A stretch of 8,242 nt of DNA from Chlorobiota bacterium (lineage in GTDB: Bacteria > Bacteroidota > Bacteroidia > Bacteroidales > JAADGE01): NCBI GenBank assembly GCA_030592825.1, contig JAUVIG010000152.1:1-8242 (forward strand), given 5' to 3'. Positions 5,738 to 8,242 of this stretch are shown here, piece by piece. Under the pieces are notes generated by a model that was not told the DNA's origin, did not search any database, and worked only from the letters and a program-made list of their open reading frames with translations. A program made the translations under genes and the position numbers. Within the stretch, counting starts at the first letter, position 1; each line of letters begins with the position of its first letter.

Positions 5738-7804
5738 ATGAAGATAAGATACATCCCTGTAATTATATTAATTTTCTTCACGTCGTGCTATATAAGCAAA
5801 AAAACTGCAAAAAACATTAAAACCGACAACAATTCAGAAACCACTGCGGTTGTTAAATCTAAAGAGACTAATTTGGGTACCGGCAATAAAAAAAGTGAGT
5901 TGATTAAAAATTACAAAGGCACTAATACAATAATAAATGATCTTATTCATACAAAATTATATTTAAAATTTGATTACAGAAAAAAACATGTTATCGGAAC
6001 TGCGGAAATAACTATAAAGCCATACTATTATCCGACTGACAGTTTAGTTTTAGATGCTGAAAAATTTATTATTCACTCTGTTGAATTAATATCTGATAAA
6101 GAAAATAAAACATAGAAATTTACTTATGATGATTCAAAAATGTTAATTAAACTCGACAAGAAATATAATAAAGATGAAGAATATATTGTAAAGATAAAAT
6201 ATACAGCAAAACCAAATGAAGTAAAAAAAGGAAGTTCGTGGGCAATACGAAGCAACAAAGGTCTTTACTTTATTGATGCAGATACTGACAACCCTCAAAT
6301 TTGGACTCAAGGAGAAACACAATCAAATTCTGCTTGGTTTCCGACAATTGATTCCCCGAATCAAAATATGACACAAGAAATATTTCTTACGGTTAATCAA
6401 AAATTCAAAACATTATCAAACGGAAAAATTATCAGCTCACTGCCTAATGACGACGGTACAAGAACAGATCATTGGAAACAAGACAAACCTCATGCTCCTT
6501 ATTTAACTATGATCGCAGTAGGAAAATTTGAAATTATTAAAGATTATTGGCGTGATTTGCCTGTTTTTGTTTATGTTGAAAAAGGCGATGAGGAAAAAGC
6601 CGAAGCTTTATTTAAGAAAACCGGTAAAATGATCGAGTTCTATTCTCGCAAATTAGATTATGATTTTCCGTGGGACAAATACTCGCAAATTGTTGTTCGC
6701 GACTTTGTATCCGGAGCTATGGAAAACACGGGAGCAGTTATTTTCGGCGATTATGTTCTCGGTTTCAACAACGAAGACCAACGCATTGACTTTGAATGTA
6801 TAGTTGCTCACGAACTTTCACATCATTGGTTCGGCGATTTAGTAACCTGCGAATCATGGGCTAATCTGCCCTTGAATGAATCTTTTGCAACATATTTCGA
6901 ATATCTGTGGTTAGAACATGAATACGGAAGATATGCAGCAGACATACATTTAGAACAAGATTATTCGTCATACTCATTTGAGCGTTTTTTCAAAGATGTA
7001 AACTTAATACGTTTTTATAATAAGCATCGCGATAATATGTTTGACGGACATTCTTATCAAAAAGGAGGTCTGATTTTGCATATGTTACGATATACAGTCG
7101 GCGACGAAGCTTTTTGGGATGCTTTGGAATTATACCTGAAAGATAATGAATACCAAGCTGTTGAAATACATCATTTACGCTTGGCTTTTGAAGAAGTAAC
7201 AGGCCAAGACCTTAATTGGTTTTTTAATCAATGGTTTCTGAACAAAGGAATTCCTGAATTTAAAATTACTTACGGATATAATACTTCTAAAAAAACTGCA
7301 ACAATTACAATTGAACAAATTCAAAACTTGAAAAAATTTCCCTTATACAGAATACCTGCTTTTGTTGATATATATATTGATAATAAAGTTATCAGAAAAG
7401 AAATTTTAATAGATGAACAAAAAAAACATTTTGAATTTAAACTTGAAAAAGAGCCTTTGTTTATGAATTTCGACCCGAATAATTCTCTTTTATGCAAAAA
7501 AAGTGAGAATTATACTCAAGAAGAATTTATTGAAATATTAGATAAAGCACCCTTATACAAAGATAAAAATCAAGCCTTTGAAAACTTAACTAATTACACA
7601 AGTGAAAGACTTAACCAAGTATATTTAAATTTACTAAACCACGAATATTGGAAATTCAGATATATAGCAATCAGTAAAATGCAAATAAATAAAACAGATG
7701 CTTTATTTGATAAATATTTTGCAAAATTAAAAAACATAAGCGAAAAAGATGAGAATTATAGACTTAGGAATTTGGCGGTAAATAAATTAGAGGTGTTAAA
7801 ATGA
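5738..7804 (+). pseudogene. M1-family zinc aminopeptidase lipoprotein, interrupted by an in-frame TAG
   Basis: Codon 126 (6113-6115) is TAG, yet the same frame continues without shift to TGA at 7802-7804, 687 sense codons in all. Before the stop are a lipoprotein signal (MKIRYIPVIILIFFTSC, cysteine 17) and the start of the M1 beta-saddle domain. After it the family features are intact, numbering straight through the TAG: GAMEN at 326-330, HELSH at 358-362, the third zinc ligand E381 (HExxH-x18-E) and the catalytic Tyr in YQKGG at Y440. M1 enzymes remove N-terminal residues from peptides; the signal implies an envelope-anchored enzyme. A restart at the first in-frame ATG after the stop (6140) would lack the signal peptide and part of domain I. 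The protein also ends within helical repeats where I recall longer relatives continuing. Nonsense-inactivated gene is the simplest reading; readthrough, recent mutation or a base-call error are alternatives. Family certain, status open. Confidence 0.8.
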
Positions 7805-7917
7805 TAAAATTTAAAAAACTTCAATACATCCGGGTTAAATTTTTTTATATCCAAACTTATTAAACATAGAATTATATACGTTATTTAAATTAATTTTTAC
7901 CGGTGGTTACATAAAAT

Positions 7918-7959
7918 CTACCACTCACTACAAAAATACTACCGTTCACTACAAAAATC
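7918..7959. repeat. Two tandem copies of a 21-bp unit
   Basis: CTACCACTCACTACAAAAAT plus A (7918-7938) and CTACCGTTCACTACAAAAAT plus C (7939-7959) match at 18 of 21 positions. The core TCACTACAAAAAT is exact in both. There is no coding sense; it is another short-period duplication in a spacer. Confidence 0.65.
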
Positions 7960-8165
7960 GTAAATCTCTTTTTTATAGTTTTAATATTACATCGTTTTAC
8001 TTCGTGAAAATCTGTTTGATTTAAATCTGTTTTTGCATTTTTTATACACAAAGTAAAAAGAAAAACCACATTTATTTTAAACCACAGCCAATAAAATTAA
8101 GATTTATCCCTAAATATGATTTATAACATATTTTGATTCAATGTCGTTTAGTTAAGAATCATCAG

Positions 8166-8190
8166 TATTTGTCTAATATTAAGACAAATA
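8166..8190. promoter_or_regulatory. Palindrome with 9-bp arms, possible operator
   Basis: TATTTGTCT (8166-8174) is the exact reverse complement of AGACAAATA (8182-8190), with a 7-nt middle AATATTA. No T-tract follows on either strand, so it is not a terminator. It lies about 20 bp upstream of the putative -33 element at 8210, a fitting place for an activator or repressor of the gene beyond the edge. Confidence 0.4.
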
Positions 8191-8209
8191 TAAAAAAAGT
8201 TCTTTGAAA

Positions 8210-8240
8210 TTGTGTTTTTTTCTAATTGTTATTATCTTTA
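8210..8240 (+). promoter_or_regulatory. Candidate promoter pointing out of the right edge, overlapping a boxA-like sequence
   Basis: TTG (8210-8212) is followed after 20 bp by TATCTTTA (8233-8240), the Bacteroidetes -33/-7 pattern with one mismatch at the last base. Overlapping it, AGTTCTTTGAAAT (8198-8210) resembles boxA, the antitermination signal of rRNA leaders. If that is real, an rRNA operon may begin just beyond the edge, and the promoter would then be expected further upstream. The two readings compete and the window ends before either can be settled. Confidence 0.4.
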
Positions 8241-8242
8241 CG

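Larger units (their letters stand above)
7805..8242. other. Gene-free region to the right edge
   Basis: No convincing coding frame or tRNA-like fold is seen in these 438 bp. The stretch just after the peptidase stop (TGA directly followed by in-frame TAA) is AT-rich with no recognisable continuation of the peptidase in any frame. It contains a 21-bp tandem duplication (7918-7959), a palindrome (8166-8190) and a promoter-like region at the extreme right. No terminator for the peptidase transcript is evident. Confidence 0.6.

Noticed and set aside
6113..6115. TAG recoded as a sense codon (altered genetic code)
   Set aside because: TAG ends the membrane protein gene at 4166-4168 and the SPOR-like gene, where it is followed at once by TAA, and no other gene here has an internal TAG. 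Genome-wide recoding is therefore unlikely; site-specific readthrough remains possible.
6140..7804. An independent cytosolic aminopeptidase gene starting at ATG 6140
   Set aside because: The sequence just upstream in the same frame, across the TAG, fits the M1 N-terminal domain without a break, and the start would cut that domain in half. It is better treated as part of one interrupted gene, though restart cannot be excluded.
7801..7863. A 20-codon open frame overlapping the end of the peptidase (ATGA overlap)
   Set aside because: It is very short, Lys/Phe-rich as expected from AT-rich DNA, with no hydrophobic or toxin-like pattern and no homology I recognise.

Overview
The window looks like a chromosomal stretch from an AT-rich member of the Bacteroidota (Bacteroidetes). 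The grounds are several copies of the characteristic -7 promoter box TAnnTTTG, near-absence of Shine-Dalgarno sequences, Bacteroidetes-style lipoprotein and SPOR-type envelope genes, and strong A+T bias including third codon positions. A finer placement cannot be made from the sequence alone.

Layout. Positions 1-174 (minus) hold the N-terminal part of a lipoprotein gene that runs off the left edge. Positions 175-838 form a 664-bp gene-free divergent spacer with a palindromic repeat element (294-434), a perfect 12-bp hairpin (650-682) and a small perfect palindrome (766-782). Then come grpE (839-1456) and dnaJ (1508-2641), a two-gene chaperone operon closed by a clear intrinsic terminator (2647-2675). 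A 480-aa membrane protein (2726-4168, TTG start) follows: five predicted membrane helices and a large, probably periplasmic C-terminal region resembling two ExbD/TolR-like halves. Convergent to it is a secreted SPOR-like protein gene (4355-5338, minus) with a good promoter. The divergent spacer 5339-5737 contains a 168-bp near-palindromic, MITE-like element. Downstream, 5738-7804 encodes an M1-family (GluZincin) aminopeptidase lipoprotein whose reading frame carries one in-frame TAG and which also seems short at its C terminus. The last 438 bp have no gene but hold a 21-bp tandem repeat, a 9-bp-arm palindrome and a promoter/boxA-like region aimed out of the right edge.

How the parts relate. 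GrpE and DnaJ are the nucleotide exchange factor and J-domain co-chaperone of DnaK, which is not in this window. The other three genes are envelope-associated but not obviously one pathway. I do not see a new defence, mobile or biosynthetic system. The points most worth following are the in-frame stop in the otherwise intact-looking peptidase, the MITE-like hairpin between its putative promoter and start codon, the unusual ExbD-like architecture of the five-helix protein, and the recurrent about 8-bp-period quasi-repeats that fill several spacers.
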